A DNA stretch of 53,797 nucleotides from Pseudomonas sp. AKS31 (GTDB taxonomy: Bacteria > Pseudomonadota > Gammaproteobacteria > Pseudomonadales > Pseudomonadaceae). Both the position numbers and the translations under genes were made by a program. The notes under the pieces were generated by a model that worked only from the letters and a program-made list of their open reading frames with translations, did not search any database and was not told the DNA's origin. Positions 12,326 through 19,880 of the stretch are shown here, in pieces (positions within the stretch are counted from its first letter, which is position 1; every line of letters starts with the position of its first letter). Location of the stretch: NCBI RefSeq assembly GCF_023634765.1, contig NZ_JAMLFX010000001.1, positions 1,194,194 to 1,247,990 of the forward strand, read 5' to 3'.

Positions 12326-13360
12326 ATGTCCGATCCTCTCACCCTCAATCAACGCTTTGTCCTCGCCTCGCGTCCGGTTGGCGCGCCGACCCCGGAAAAC
12401 TTCCGCCTCGAACGCGAAGCCTTGCCGGATCTGCAGGATGGCCAGGTGCTGCTGAAAACCCTCTACCTGTCCCTTGATCCCTACATGCGCGGGCGCATGA
12501 GTGACGCACCGTCCTACGCCGCACCGGTGCAAATCGGCGAAGTGATGACCGGCGGCGCGGTCAGCCGTGTCGAAGATTCGCGTCATCCAAAATTCCACAA
12601 AGGCGATCTGGTGGTCGGCGCTACCGGTTGGCAGAGCCATAGCATCAGCGATGGCCGGGATATCATCCCGATTCCTGCCGGGCTGCCGAGCCCGTCGATG
12701 GCGCTGGGTGTGTTGGGCATGCCCGGTATGACCGCGTACATGGGGCTGATGGACATCGGTCAGCCTAAAGAAGGCGAAACGCTGGTGGTGGCGGCTGCAT
12801 CCGGCGCGGTCGGCTCGGTGGTCGGCCAAGTGGCCAAGATCAAAGGCCTGCGCGCAGTCGGTGTGGCCGGCGGTGCCGAGAAGTGCAAATACGTAGTCGA
12901 AGAGTTGGGTTTTGATGCCTGTATCGATCACAAGGCGCCCGATTTTGCCGAGCAATTGGCCAAGGCCTGCCCGAATGGCATCGACATCTATTACGAGAAC
13001 GTCGGCGGGCATGTGTTCGATGCCGTGGTGCCGTTGCTCAACCCCAAGGCGCGCATTCCGCTGTGCGGCCTGATCGCCGGTTACAACGCTTCCGAAGCGC
13101 CGCAAGGCCCGGATCGTCTGCCAATGCTGCAACGCACACTGTTGACCAAACGCGTGCGCATTCAGGGCTTCATCGTGTTCGATGATTATGGTGATCGGCA
13201 GCCGGAATTCATCAGCCACATGGTGCCGTGGGTGCGCGATGGCAAGGTGAAATTCCGCGAGGACGTGGTGGAAGGCCTAGAGCAGGCGCCCGAGGCGTTT
13301 ATCGGTCTGCTCGAGGGGCGCAACTTCGGCAAACTGGTGGTGAAGGTCGCCCAGGACTGA
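12326..13360 (+). CDS. NADP-dependent oxidoreductase (CurA / leukotriene B4 dehydrogenase-like MDR)
   Basis: The 344-residue zinc-independent medium-chain reductase probably reduces alpha,beta-unsaturated carbonyls with NADPH. It has the family N-terminus (LNQRFVLASRPVGAPTPENF), the LDPYMRGRMSD motif, and a Rossmann nucleotide-binding loop (VVAAASGAVGSVVGQVAKIKG) with GGAEKCKYV for the NADP phosphate. YYENVGGHVFDAV, GLIAGYN and RIQGFIVFDDY are also typical. No structural zinc cysteines are present, as expected for this subgroup. A CAGGAG ribosome binding site precedes the ATG. It lies between ybaB and recR and has no obvious functional link to them. Confidence 0.92.
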   Translation: MSDPLTLNQRFVLASRPVGAPTPENFRLEREALPDLQDGQVLLKTLYLSLDPYMRGRMSDAPSYAAPVQIGEVMTGGAVSRVEDSRHPKFHKGDLVVGATGWQSHSISDGRDIIPIPAGLPSPSMALGVLGMPGMTAYMGLMDIGQPKEGETLVVAAASGAVGSVVGQVAKIKGLRAVGVAGGAEKCKYVVEELGFDACIDHKAPDFAEQLAKACPNGIDIYYENVGGHVFDAVVPLLNPKARIPLCGLIAGYNASEAPQGPDRLPMLQRTLLTKRVRIQGFIVFDDYGDRQPEFISHMVPWVRDGKVKFREDVVEGLEQAPEAFIGLLEGRNFGKLVVKVAQD

Positions 13361-13426
13361 GTATTTGACGCTGGCCAGAGGCGCGGGTATAAACCGCGTC
13401 TCGTTGTTTTGTCGGACTTTTTACCC

Positions 13427-14029
13427 ATGAGCTTCAGCCCTTTGATTCGCCAACTGATCGACGCCTTGCGCACCTTGCCGGGCGTGGGTCAGAAAACTGC
13501 CCAGCGCATGGCGTTGCAGATGCTCGAGCGTGACCGCAGTGGCGGCTTGCGCCTGGCCCAGGCCCTCAGCCAGGCCATGGAAGGGGTCGGTCATTGCCGC
13601 CAGTGCCGTACGCTGACCGAAGACGATCTGTGCCCGCAATGCGCCGATACCCGCCGTGACGACACCTTGCTGTGCGTGGTGGAAGGGCCAATGGATGTGT
13701 ATGCGGTCGAGCAGACCGGTTTCCGTGGGCGCTACTTTGTGCTCAAGGGGCATTTGTCGCCGCTCGATGGCCTGGGGCCGGAGGCAATCGGTATTCCGCA
13801 GCTAATGGCGCGGATTGAAGAGGCGGGTACGTTTACCGAGGTCATCCTCGCGACCAACCCGACCGTGGAAGGTGAGGCGACGGCGCATTACATTGCTCAG
13901 CTGTTGAGCAACAAAGGCCTGATCGCCTCGCGGATTGCTCACGGCGTGCCGTTGGGCGGTGAGCTGGAGCTGGTCGATGGCGGCACGCTGGCGCATTCGT
14001 TTGCCGGGCGTAAACCGATTTCCCTCTAA
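13427..14029 (+). CDS. recR: Recombination protein RecR
   Basis: RecR acts with RecF and RecO to load RecA at gaps during recombinational repair. The 200-residue product is full length, starting [21 protein letters not shown] at an ATG; an upstream GTG in frame is unlikely. It has the helix-hairpin-helix [14 protein letters not shown], a four-cysteine zinc finger ([16 protein letters not shown]) and a Toprim domain ([17 protein letters not shown]). The C-terminal [20 protein letters not shown] is typical of the family. Confidence 0.97.
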   Translation: MSFSPLIRQLIDALRTLPGVGQKTAQRMALQMLERDRSGGLRLAQALSQAMEGVGHCRQCRTLTEDDLCPQCADTRRDDTLLCVVEGPMDVYAVEQTGFRGRYFVLKGHLSPLDGLGPEAIGIPQLMARIEEAGTFTEVILATNPTVEGEATAHYIAQLLSNKGLIASRIAHGVPLGGELELVDGGTLAHSFAGRKPISL

Positions 14030-14033
14030 TAAA

Positions 14034-14118
14034 AATCAAAAGATCGCAGCCTTCGGCAGCTCCTACCTTGGAACGCGTTTCCCTGTAGGAGCTGCCGAAG
14101 GCTGCGATCTTTTGATCT
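14034..14118. repeat. REP inverted pair (GATCGCAGCC family)
   Basis: This is a near-perfect inverted pair of AAAAGATCGCAGCCTTCGGC arms around a short spacer, between recR and the acyl-CoA dehydrogenase gene. Confidence 0.92.
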
Positions 14119-14183
14119 TCTGTACCTTGTAAACCAAGCAAGCGCTCGGTTAAGTTCGGTGAACCCTTCCGTGGAGCTCGCCC

Positions 14184-15332
14184 ATGCCTGCCTTTCAGGA
14201 ATACTTCGACCCCAGCCATCAATTGGTCCGCGACAGCGTCAGGCGTTTCGTCGAACGCGAGATCCTGCCGGACATCGATCAGTGGGAAGAGGCCGAAAGC
14301 TTTCCCCGTGAGTTGTATCTGAAGGCTGGCGCGGCGGGCATCCTCGGCATCGGTTACCCGGAAGCGCTGGGAGGCAGCCATGAAGGCGATCTGTTCGCCA
14401 AGGTCGCCGCCAGTGAGGAGTTGATGCGTTGCGGCTCTGGCGGCGTGGTAGCGGGGCTGGGCTCGCTGGATATCGGCCTGCCGCCGATCGTCAAATGGTC
14501 TCGCCCCGAAGTGCGCGAGCGCGTCGTGCCGCAAGTACTCCGTGGCGAGAAGATCAGCGCCCTGGCGGTCACCGAACCGGGCGGCGGCTCCGACGTCGCC
14601 AACCTGCAAACCCGTGCCGTGCGCGACGGCGATGTCTATCGCGTCAGCGGCAGCAAAACCTTTATCACCAGTGGCGTGCGCGCGGATTTCTACACCGTCG
14701 CGGTGCGTACCGGTGCGCCGGGGTTTGGCGGCATCAGCCTGCTGCTGATCGAGAAGGGTACGCCGGGCTTCACCGTTGGCCGTCAGTTGAAAAAAATGGG
14801 TTGGTGGGCGTCGGACACGGCTGAGTTGTTCCTCGACGATTGCCGTGTGCCTGCAGGAAACCTGATCGGCGCCGAGAACATGGGCTTCGCCTGCATCATG
14901 GGCAACTTCCAGAGCGAACGGTTGGCGTTGGCGCTGATGGCCAACATGACCTCACAGCTTGCGCTGGAGCAAAGCCTGAAGTGGGCACGCGAGCGCGAAG
15001 CGTTTGGCAAGCCGATCGGCAAGTTTCAGGTGATCAAGCATCGCCTCGCCGAGATGGCCACAGCGCTTGAGGTATCGCGGGAATTCACTTACCGGCAAGC
15101 GGCGAAGATGGCGGCGGGGCAGAGTGTGATCAAGGAGATTTCGATGGCGAAGAACTTTGCCACGGACACCTCGGACCGGATCACCACCGAGGCGGTGCAG
15201 ATTCTTGGCGGGCTTGGTTACATGCGCGAGAGTCTGGTGGAGCGGCTGTATCGGGATAATCGCATTCTGTCGATTGGCGGCGGGACGCGAGAGGTGATGA
15301 ACGAGATCATCAGCAAGCAGATGGGGCTTTAG
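14184..15332 (+). CDS. Acyl-CoA dehydrogenase family protein
   Basis: The 382-residue FAD enzyme of the acyl-CoA dehydrogenase family oxidises an acyl-CoA to the enoyl-CoA and passes electrons to ETF. It has the N-terminal helical domain, the signature LAVTEPGGGSDVANLQTRAV in the middle beta domain, KTFITSGVRADF, then the C-terminal helical domain (FQSERLALALMANMTSQLAL ... REREAFGKPIGKFQ) and the terminal VQILGGLGYMRES ... GGGTREVMNEII. Length is normal. The substrate cannot be read from sequence. It sits alone between two REP pairs. Confidence 0.92.
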   Translation: MPAFQEYFDPSHQLVRDSVRRFVEREILPDIDQWEEAESFPRELYLKAGAAGILGIGYPEALGGSHEGDLFAKVAASEELMRCGSGGVVAGLGSLDIGLPPIVKWSRPEVRERVVPQVLRGEKISALAVTEPGGGSDVANLQTRAVRDGDVYRVSGSKTFITSGVRADFYTVAVRTGAPGFGGISLLLIEKGTPGFTVGRQLKKMGWWASDTAELFLDDCRVPAGNLIGAENMGFACIMGNFQSERLALALMANMTSQLALEQSLKWAREREAFGKPIGKFQVIKHRLAEMATALEVSREFTYRQAAKMAAGQSVIKEISMAKNFATDTSDRITTEAVQILGGLGYMRESLVERLYRDNRILSIGGGTREVMNEIISKQMGL

Positions 15333-15334
15333 AA

Positions 15335-15420
15335 GCAAAAGATCGCAGCCTTCGGCAGCTCCTACATAGGGATGTGTGTTTCCCTGTAGGAGCTGCCGAA
15401 GGCTGCGATCTTTTGATCTT
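15335..15420. repeat. REP inverted pair (GATCGCAGCC family)
   Basis: The arms AAAAGATCGCAGCCTTCGGC and reverse complement flank a spacer. The pair lies between two convergent genes (acyl-CoA dehydrogenase and apt), reaching almost to both stop codons. Confidence 0.92.
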
Positions 15421-15422
15421 TA

Positions 15423-15971
15423 CTATTTATCGGTCAGGGCAAACTGCGTCAGGCAGAAGCTAGGAATGCCCATGTCCTCAAGCCGCTGCGACCCGCCCAG
15501 CTCCGGCAAATCAATAATCGCCGCCGCCTCATGCACCCGCGCGCCCATGCGGCGAATCAGGTTGGCTGCTGCAATCAACGTCCCGCCGGTGGCGATCAAA
15601 TCATCGAACATCACCACCGAATCGCCTTCACACAGGCTGTCGGCGTGCACTTCCAGGAACGCTTCGCCGTATTCGGTCGCGTAACCTTCGGCCAGCACGT
15701 CCGCCGGCAGTTTGCCTTGCTTGCGGAACAGCACCAGTGGTTTGTTCAACTGATAGGCCAACACCGAGCCGATCAGAAAACCTCGGGCATCCATCGCGCC
15801 GATATGGGTGAAATCAGCTTCGACGTAACGGTGGGCGAAGCTGTCCATCACCAGGCGCAGGGCCGTTGGCGATTGAAACAGCGGGGTGATGTCGCGGAAG
15901 ATCACGCCCGGTTTCGGGAAGTCGATCACAGGGCGGATAAGCGATTTGATGTCGAAGGAGTCGAAGACCAT
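15423..15971 (-). CDS. apt: Adenine phosphoribosyltransferase
   Basis: Apt salvages adenine to AMP using PRPP. The ATG giving [20 protein letters not shown] is chosen (182 residues); the frame extends nine residues further upstream without good signals. The PRPP-binding loop [13 protein letters not shown] and the Apt-typical [16 protein letters not shown] and [12 protein letters not shown] are present. It is followed downstream by a REP pair and preceded by anr on the same strand, with a gap of about 80 bases. Confidence 0.96.
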   Translation of the reverse strand: MVFDSFDIKSLIRPVIDFPKPGVIFRDITPLFQSPTALRLVMDSFAHRYVEADFTHIGAMDARGFLIGSVLAYQLNKPLVLFRKQGKLPADVLAEGYATEYGEAFLEVHADSLCEGDSVVMFDDLIATGGTLIAAANLIRRMGARVHEAAAIIDLPELGGSQRLEDMGIPSFCLTQFALTDK

Positions 15972-16049
15972 CGTCGAGGTGTCCTGGCAGGGCTGCAAAC
16001 GGCGCAGTATACCCGCGGCTGAAACGCTTCGCTCAACCGCGGATCGAGA

Positions 16050-16784
16050 TCAGCCTTCGATCGAGCCACCGGCCAGCGCACAGAGCTGAATCGGGTCGAG
16101 GATGTGAATCTCCTTGCCCTCGGCGGCAATCAGTTCGTTCTGCTGGAAACGCGTGAACACACGAGACACGGTTTCCACGGCCAGACCGAGGTAATTACCG
16201 ATTTCATTGCGCGACATGCTCAGACGGAACTGGTTGGCGGAGAAACCGCGAGCGCGGAAGCGTGCCGACAGGTTGACCAGAAATGTGGCGATGCGCTCGT
16301 CAGCGGTTTTCTTCGACAGCAGCAACATCATCTGTTGGTCGTCGCGGATTTCGCGGCTCATCACGCGCATCAACTGGCGGCGCAGTTGCGGCAGTTGCAG
16401 GGCCAGTTCGTCGAGGCGTTCAAAGGGAATTTCGCAGACCGAGGTGGTTTCCAGCGCCTGGGCCGACACCGGGTGTTTCTCGGTGTCCATGCCGGACAGA
16501 CCGACCAGTTCGCTCGGCAGGTGGAAACCGGTGAGCTGTTCTTCGCCGCCGTCGCTCAGGCTGAATGTCTTCAGGGCGCCGGAGCGTACTGCATAAACGG
16601 AATCGAACGTGTCGCCCTGGCGGAACAGGAACTCGCCTTTTTTCAGCGGGCGGCCGCGTTTAACGATCTCGTCCAGCGCATCCATGTCTTCCAGATTCAG
16701 AGAAAGTGGCAGGCAGAGAGGGGCCAGGCTGCAATCCTTGCAATGGGCCTGGTTGTGAGCGCGCAGTTTAACTGGCTCGGACAT
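16050..16784 (-). CDS. anr: Fnr-type oxygen-sensing regulator Anr
   Basis: Anr is a transcription factor of the CRP/FNR family that activates low-oxygen genes by sensing O2 with a [4Fe-4S] cluster. The 244-residue protein keeps the three N-terminal cysteines (C15, C18, C24 in [11 protein letters not shown]) and the fourth, C117 (TSVCEIPF). The cyclic-nucleotide-fold barrel ([19 protein letters not shown]) is followed by a dimer helix and a C-terminal helix-turn-helix ([21 protein letters not shown]), which carries the E-x2-SR recognition residues for TTGAT half sites. Its position beside hemN and the cco genes matches its role. No Anr box is evident in its own upstream region. Confidence 0.96.
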   Translation of the reverse strand: MSEPVKLRAHNQAHCKDCSLAPLCLPLSLNLEDMDALDEIVKRGRPLKKGEFLFRQGDTFDSVYAVRSGALKTFSLSDGGEEQLTGFHLPSELVGLSGMDTEKHPVSAQALETTSVCEIPFERLDELALQLPQLRRQLMRVMSREIRDDQQMMLLLSKKTADERIATFLVNLSARFRARGFSANQFRLSMSRNEIGNYLGLAVETVSRVFTRFQQNELIAAEGKEIHILDPIQLCALAGGSIEG

Positions 16785-16938
16785 TTCTTAGATCCTTGTG
16801 GGAAAACACACATAAGCCGTAAGGGTAACCCACGGGAGGACATTCAGGCCAGTCTGGGGCGACTTTGCCCTACGGGCGTAAAGCCGCAGGGCCAGCAGCC
16901 GATAAACAGGTATCAACGTGCATACAAGGAACGATTCG

Positions 16939-17421
16939 ATGGCCGCCATTGGTACGCTGGGCCCCGGTAGCAGCGACATTGCGGCAACGCCGGAAGCGTT
17001 TAAAGTTGCGTCCGGCAATGCGCGCGATCCCGGTTTGTCCGAAGAGGCAACCCCGACCTTGGTCGAGGGCGTCAAAGTGTCGCTGTCCGGTGCATCGATT
17101 GCAAAATCCGCCAGTGTCGGGGGCGAAAACAGCGATATCGAGAACAGCGGCCTCCCCGAGAACATCCAGCAATTGCTGAAGATGATCCGCAAATTGCAAA
17201 AACAGATTGCCGAGAAAAAGGCACTCATCGAAGCGATCATGGCCGACAAGCGCCTTTCCAACGAAGAAAAAATCATCAAGGCTGCTGCACTGCGCGGCGC
17301 CATCGCCGCGTTGAATACCGGTCTGATCACGGCCAATCTGGCTTTGTCCAAAGTGGTCGGGCAGTCCGGGCTGACCGCGGATCAGAATCTGAGCGTTGGT
17401 TCGTTGCTGACAAAAAACTAG
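16939..17421 (+). CDS. Hypothetical protein between anr and hemN
   Basis: The 160-residue protein has no recognised family. The first ~75 residues are Ser/Gly/Ala-rich and low in complexity (MAAIGTLGPGSSDIAATPEA). They are followed by an amphipathic coiled-coil stretch (LPENIQQLLKMIRKLQKQIA, about residues 74-110) and a helical Ala-rich tail. No signal peptide or membrane segment is present. It opens with an ATG behind AAGGAAC; a GTG 21 bases upstream is possible. It is divergent from anr, and its 3' end overlaps the hemN 3' end by 4 bases. From memory, a small hypothetical gene occupies the same position in P. aeruginosa. Confidence 0.7.
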   Translation: MAAIGTLGPGSSDIAATPEAFKVASGNARDPGLSEEATPTLVEGVKVSLSGASIAKSASVGGENSDIENSGLPENIQQLLKMIRKLQKQIAEKKALIEAIMADKRLSNEEKIIKAAALRGAIAALNTGLITANLALSKVVGQSGLTADQNLSVGSLLTKN

Positions 17422-18800
17422 ATTACCCGCGAAAAACGCTGACGGTTCTGCTGTTCCAGGTATGCATCGAACACCATGCACACCGAGCGCACCAGCAGAC
17501 GTCCTGCCGGCAACACGACGATCCGCTCGCGATCCAGTTCAATCAGGCCATCGCTGGCCATGCCTTGCAGCTGCGGCCACAGCGCGCCGAAATAACCCTG
17601 AAAATCGATGTTGAACTGCTGCTCGATCGCGGCGAACTCCAGGCTGAAATTGCAGATCAACTGCTGGATCACCGCGCGACGCAAGCGATCATCGGCATTG
17701 CACACCAGGCCCCGGCTGGTCGCCAGTTGAGCAGCGGCGAGGGTGTTCTGGTATTGGCTGAGATCGCTGTTGTTCTGACAGTACAGATCACCGATCTGGC
17801 TAATTGCAGAAACCCCCAGACCAATCAAGTCGCAATGGCCGTGAGTGGTGTAACCCTGGAAGTTGCGCTGCAGGGTTCCTTCTTCCTGAGCAATGGCCAG
17901 CTCATCATCGGGCAGGGCGAAATGATCCATGCCGATGTAACGATAGCCGGCGGCGGTCAGTTGCTCGATGGTGCGCTCAAGCATTTCCAGTTTTTGCGCG
18001 GGCGCAGGCAGTTCATTGCTGTTGATCCGCCGCTGCGGCATGAAACGCTCCGGCAGGTGCGCATAGTTGAACACCGAGAGTCGGTCCGGTTGCAGGCTGA
18101 TGACTTCCTCAACGGTGCGGGCGAAGTTTTCCGGGGTCTGCTTGGGCAAGCCGTAGATCAAGTCGATATTGATCGAGCGAAACTGCAGGGTGCGCGCCGC
18201 ATCGATCACCGCGCGGGTTTCCTCCAGACTTTGCAGGCGATTGACCGCACGCTGCACCGCCGGATCGAGGTCTTGCAGGCCGATGCTGACCCGATTGAAG
18301 CCGAGTTCGCGCAGCAGGCCCATGGTCGACCAGTCGGCTTCACGCGGGTCGATCTCGATGCCGTAATCGCCGGAATCGTCATCCAGCAGATTGAAATGCT
18401 TGCGCAGGTGCGCCATCAACTGGCGCAGTTCGTCATGACTGAGAAAAGTCGGCGTGCCACCGCCAAAGTGCAGTTGCTCGACTTTCTGGGCCGGGTCGAG
18501 GTGACAGGCGATCAACTGGATTTCCTGCTCCAGCCGCTGCAGGTAGGGCAGGGCGCGACCACGATCCTTGGTGATGACCTTGTTGCAGGCGCAGTAGTAG
18601 CAAATGTTCGCGCAGAACGGCACGTGCACGTACAGCGACAACGGGCGCAGGGCCTTGCGGCTGTCGCGCAGGGCATGGAACAGGTCGAACGTACCGACCT
18701 GACTGTGAAATTGCACGGCCGTCGGATACGAGGTGTAGCGCGGCCCCGCCAGGTCGTAGCGGCGGATCAGATCAGAGTCCCAACGAATGGCGTCGAGCAT
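17418..18800 (-). CDS. hemN: Oxygen-independent coproporphyrinogen III oxidase
   Basis: HemN is the radical SAM enzyme that makes protoporphyrinogen IX from coproporphyrinogen III without oxygen, supplying haem for the cbb3 oxidases encoded nearby. The 460-residue protein has the cluster motif CANICYYC (C63, C67, C70, with C72 next), the preceding Y57-x-H59 segment, LHFGGGTPTFLS, and the C-terminal HemN domain (GYTTHGHCDLIGLGVSAISQ). A perfect Anr box lies 64 bases upstream of the ATG, so low-oxygen induction is expected. Confidence 0.97.
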   Translation of the reverse strand: MLDAIRWDSDLIRRYDLAGPRYTSYPTAVQFHSQVGTFDLFHALRDSRKALRPLSLYVHVPFCANICYYCACNKVITKDRGRALPYLQRLEQEIQLIACHLDPAQKVEQLHFGGGTPTFLSHDELRQLMAHLRKHFNLLDDDSGDYGIEIDPREADWSTMGLLRELGFNRVSIGLQDLDPAVQRAVNRLQSLEETRAVIDAARTLQFRSINIDLIYGLPKQTPENFARTVEEVISLQPDRLSVFNYAHLPERFMPQRRINSNELPAPAQKLEMLERTIEQLTAAGYRYIGMDHFALPDDELAIAQEEGTLQRNFQGYTTHGHCDLIGLGVSAISQIGDLYCQNNSDLSQYQNTLAAAQLATSRGLVCNADDRLRRAVIQQLICNFSLEFAAIEQQFNIDFQGYFGALWPQLQGMASDGLIELDRERIVVLPAGRLLVRSVCMVFDAYLEQQNRQRFSRVI

Positions 18801-18863
18801 GCGGGCATTCCCCCGGATAGGCTGGCAGTGTGGCGAGTCTATCGGGGGGCGGTGGTGGGGCTC

Positions 18864-18877
18864 TTGATTTGCATCAA
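18864..18877 (-). promoter_or_regulatory. Anr box upstream of hemN
   Basis: TTGATTTGCATCAA is a perfect TTGAT-N4-ATCAA FNR/Anr palindrome centred about 70 bases upstream of the hemN start codon. It lies between hemN and the REP pair that ends the preceding gene. Confidence 0.9.
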
Positions 18878-18883
18878 CAGCAT

Positions 18884-18970
18884 AAGATCAAAAGATCGCA
18901 GCCTTCGGCAGCTACAGGGAAACGCATTCCAAAGGTAGGAGCTGCCGAAGGCTGCGATCTTTTGATCTTA
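18884..18970. repeat. REP inverted pair touching a stop codon
   Basis: These are inverted GATCGCAGCC-family arms. The left arm lies directly beside the hemN Anr box. The outermost bases of the right arm (AAGATCAAAAG read on the minus strand) supply the TAA stop of the upstream membrane-protein gene. Confidence 0.9.
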
Positions 18971-19651
18971 ATGGCCCATGAGCCAATGCTGATGCGGGCC
19001 GGGCAATGTCCAGATGCCGAACAGAATGACCAGCAATCCACCGGCCATGCGCACGCTGCGTTTACGCAAAATGGCAGTGACGCGTTCCGCCGCAAGGCCT
19101 GTGGCGAGCAGCACCGGCCAGGTGCCGAGGCCGAACGCGAGCATCAACAACGCACTGTCCAGTGCATTGCCCTGACTCGCTGACCACAGCAGTGTGCTGT
19201 AAACCAGCCCGCACGGCAGCCAGCCCCATAACGCGCCAAGCAATAGCGCCCGGGGCAGGCTCGACACTGGCAGCAGGCGGTTGGCAACCGGTTGAATGTA
19301 GCGCCACAGACCGCGTCCAAGGCTTTCAATGCGGGTCAGCCCGCTCCACCAACCGGCCAGATACAAACCCATGGCGATCAGCAACAACCCGGCCAGCACG
19401 CGCATGAACAATGCCGCTGGGCTATTCGCGACCGCCCAGCCTGCAAGGCCAATCAGCAATCCGGCCGTGGCATAACTGAGGATTCGCCCCAGGTTGTACG
19501 CCAGCAACAAGCGAAAGCGCCGGCTGCGCTGTTCCTTGGGAATCGCCAGGGTCAGCGCGCCCATCAAGCCGCCGCACATGCCCAGGCAATGGCCACCACC
19601 AAGCAAGCCGAGGATCAATGCCGATACCAGCAGTGGCGCCAGTTCAAGCAT
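18968..19651 (-). CDS. TauE/SafE (DsbD_2-like) membrane protein of the cco cluster
   Basis: The 227-residue integral membrane protein has about six helices and opens with LLVSALILGLLGGGHCLGMC, the GGHCxGMCGG signature of the sulfite-exporter-like/DsbD_2 group (DUF-type heavy-metal or cytochrome assembly proteins). Its start overlaps the 3' end of ccoS by 8 bases, so the two are translationally linked and it probably aids cbb3 oxidase or copper/haem handling. The actual substrate is not known. The stop codon is formed by the adjacent REP element. Confidence 0.85.
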   Translation of the reverse strand: MLELAPLLVSALILGLLGGGHCLGMCGGLMGALTLAIPKEQRSRRFRLLLAYNLGRILSYATAGLLIGLAGWAVANSPAALFMRVLAGLLLIAMGLYLAGWWSGLTRIESLGRGLWRYIQPVANRLLPVSSLPRALLLGALWGWLPCGLVYSTLLWSASQGNALDSALLMLAFGLGTWPVLLATGLAAERVTAILRKRSVRMAGGLLVILFGIWTLPGPHQHWLMGH

Positions 19652-19856
19652 GGGGTGGGGCCTTGTCGTCCGGTTTGTTGGGGTTGGCTTCGTCGACCGC
19701 CGCGGTGTGGTTAGGATCCTGATCGTCGAAGAGGATGCTGTGCGCCGGGCCGTCGAGGTCGTCGTACTGGCCGCTGTCCACCGCCCAGAAGAAGATGTAA
19801 ACGGCGATGGCCACGATCAGCAGGGCGGCCGGGATCATCACGTAGAGAGCTGGCAT
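19644..19856 (-). CDS. ccoS: cbb3 oxidase assembly protein CcoS
   Basis: The 70-residue protein has one N-terminal membrane helix (MIPAALLIVAIAVYIFFWAV) and the hallmark CcoS motif QYDDLDGPAHSILFDD. The tail is charged and proline/asparagine-rich. CcoS is needed for cofactor insertion into cbb3 oxidase. It lies 24 bases downstream of ccoI and overlaps the next gene. Confidence 0.95.
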   Translation of the reverse strand: MPALYVMIPAALLIVAIAVYIFFWAVDSGQYDDLDGPAHSILFDDQDPNHTAAVDEANPNKPDDKAPPHA

Positions 19857-19880
19857 CGGTACTCCAGGTGCCCGTGCGGC

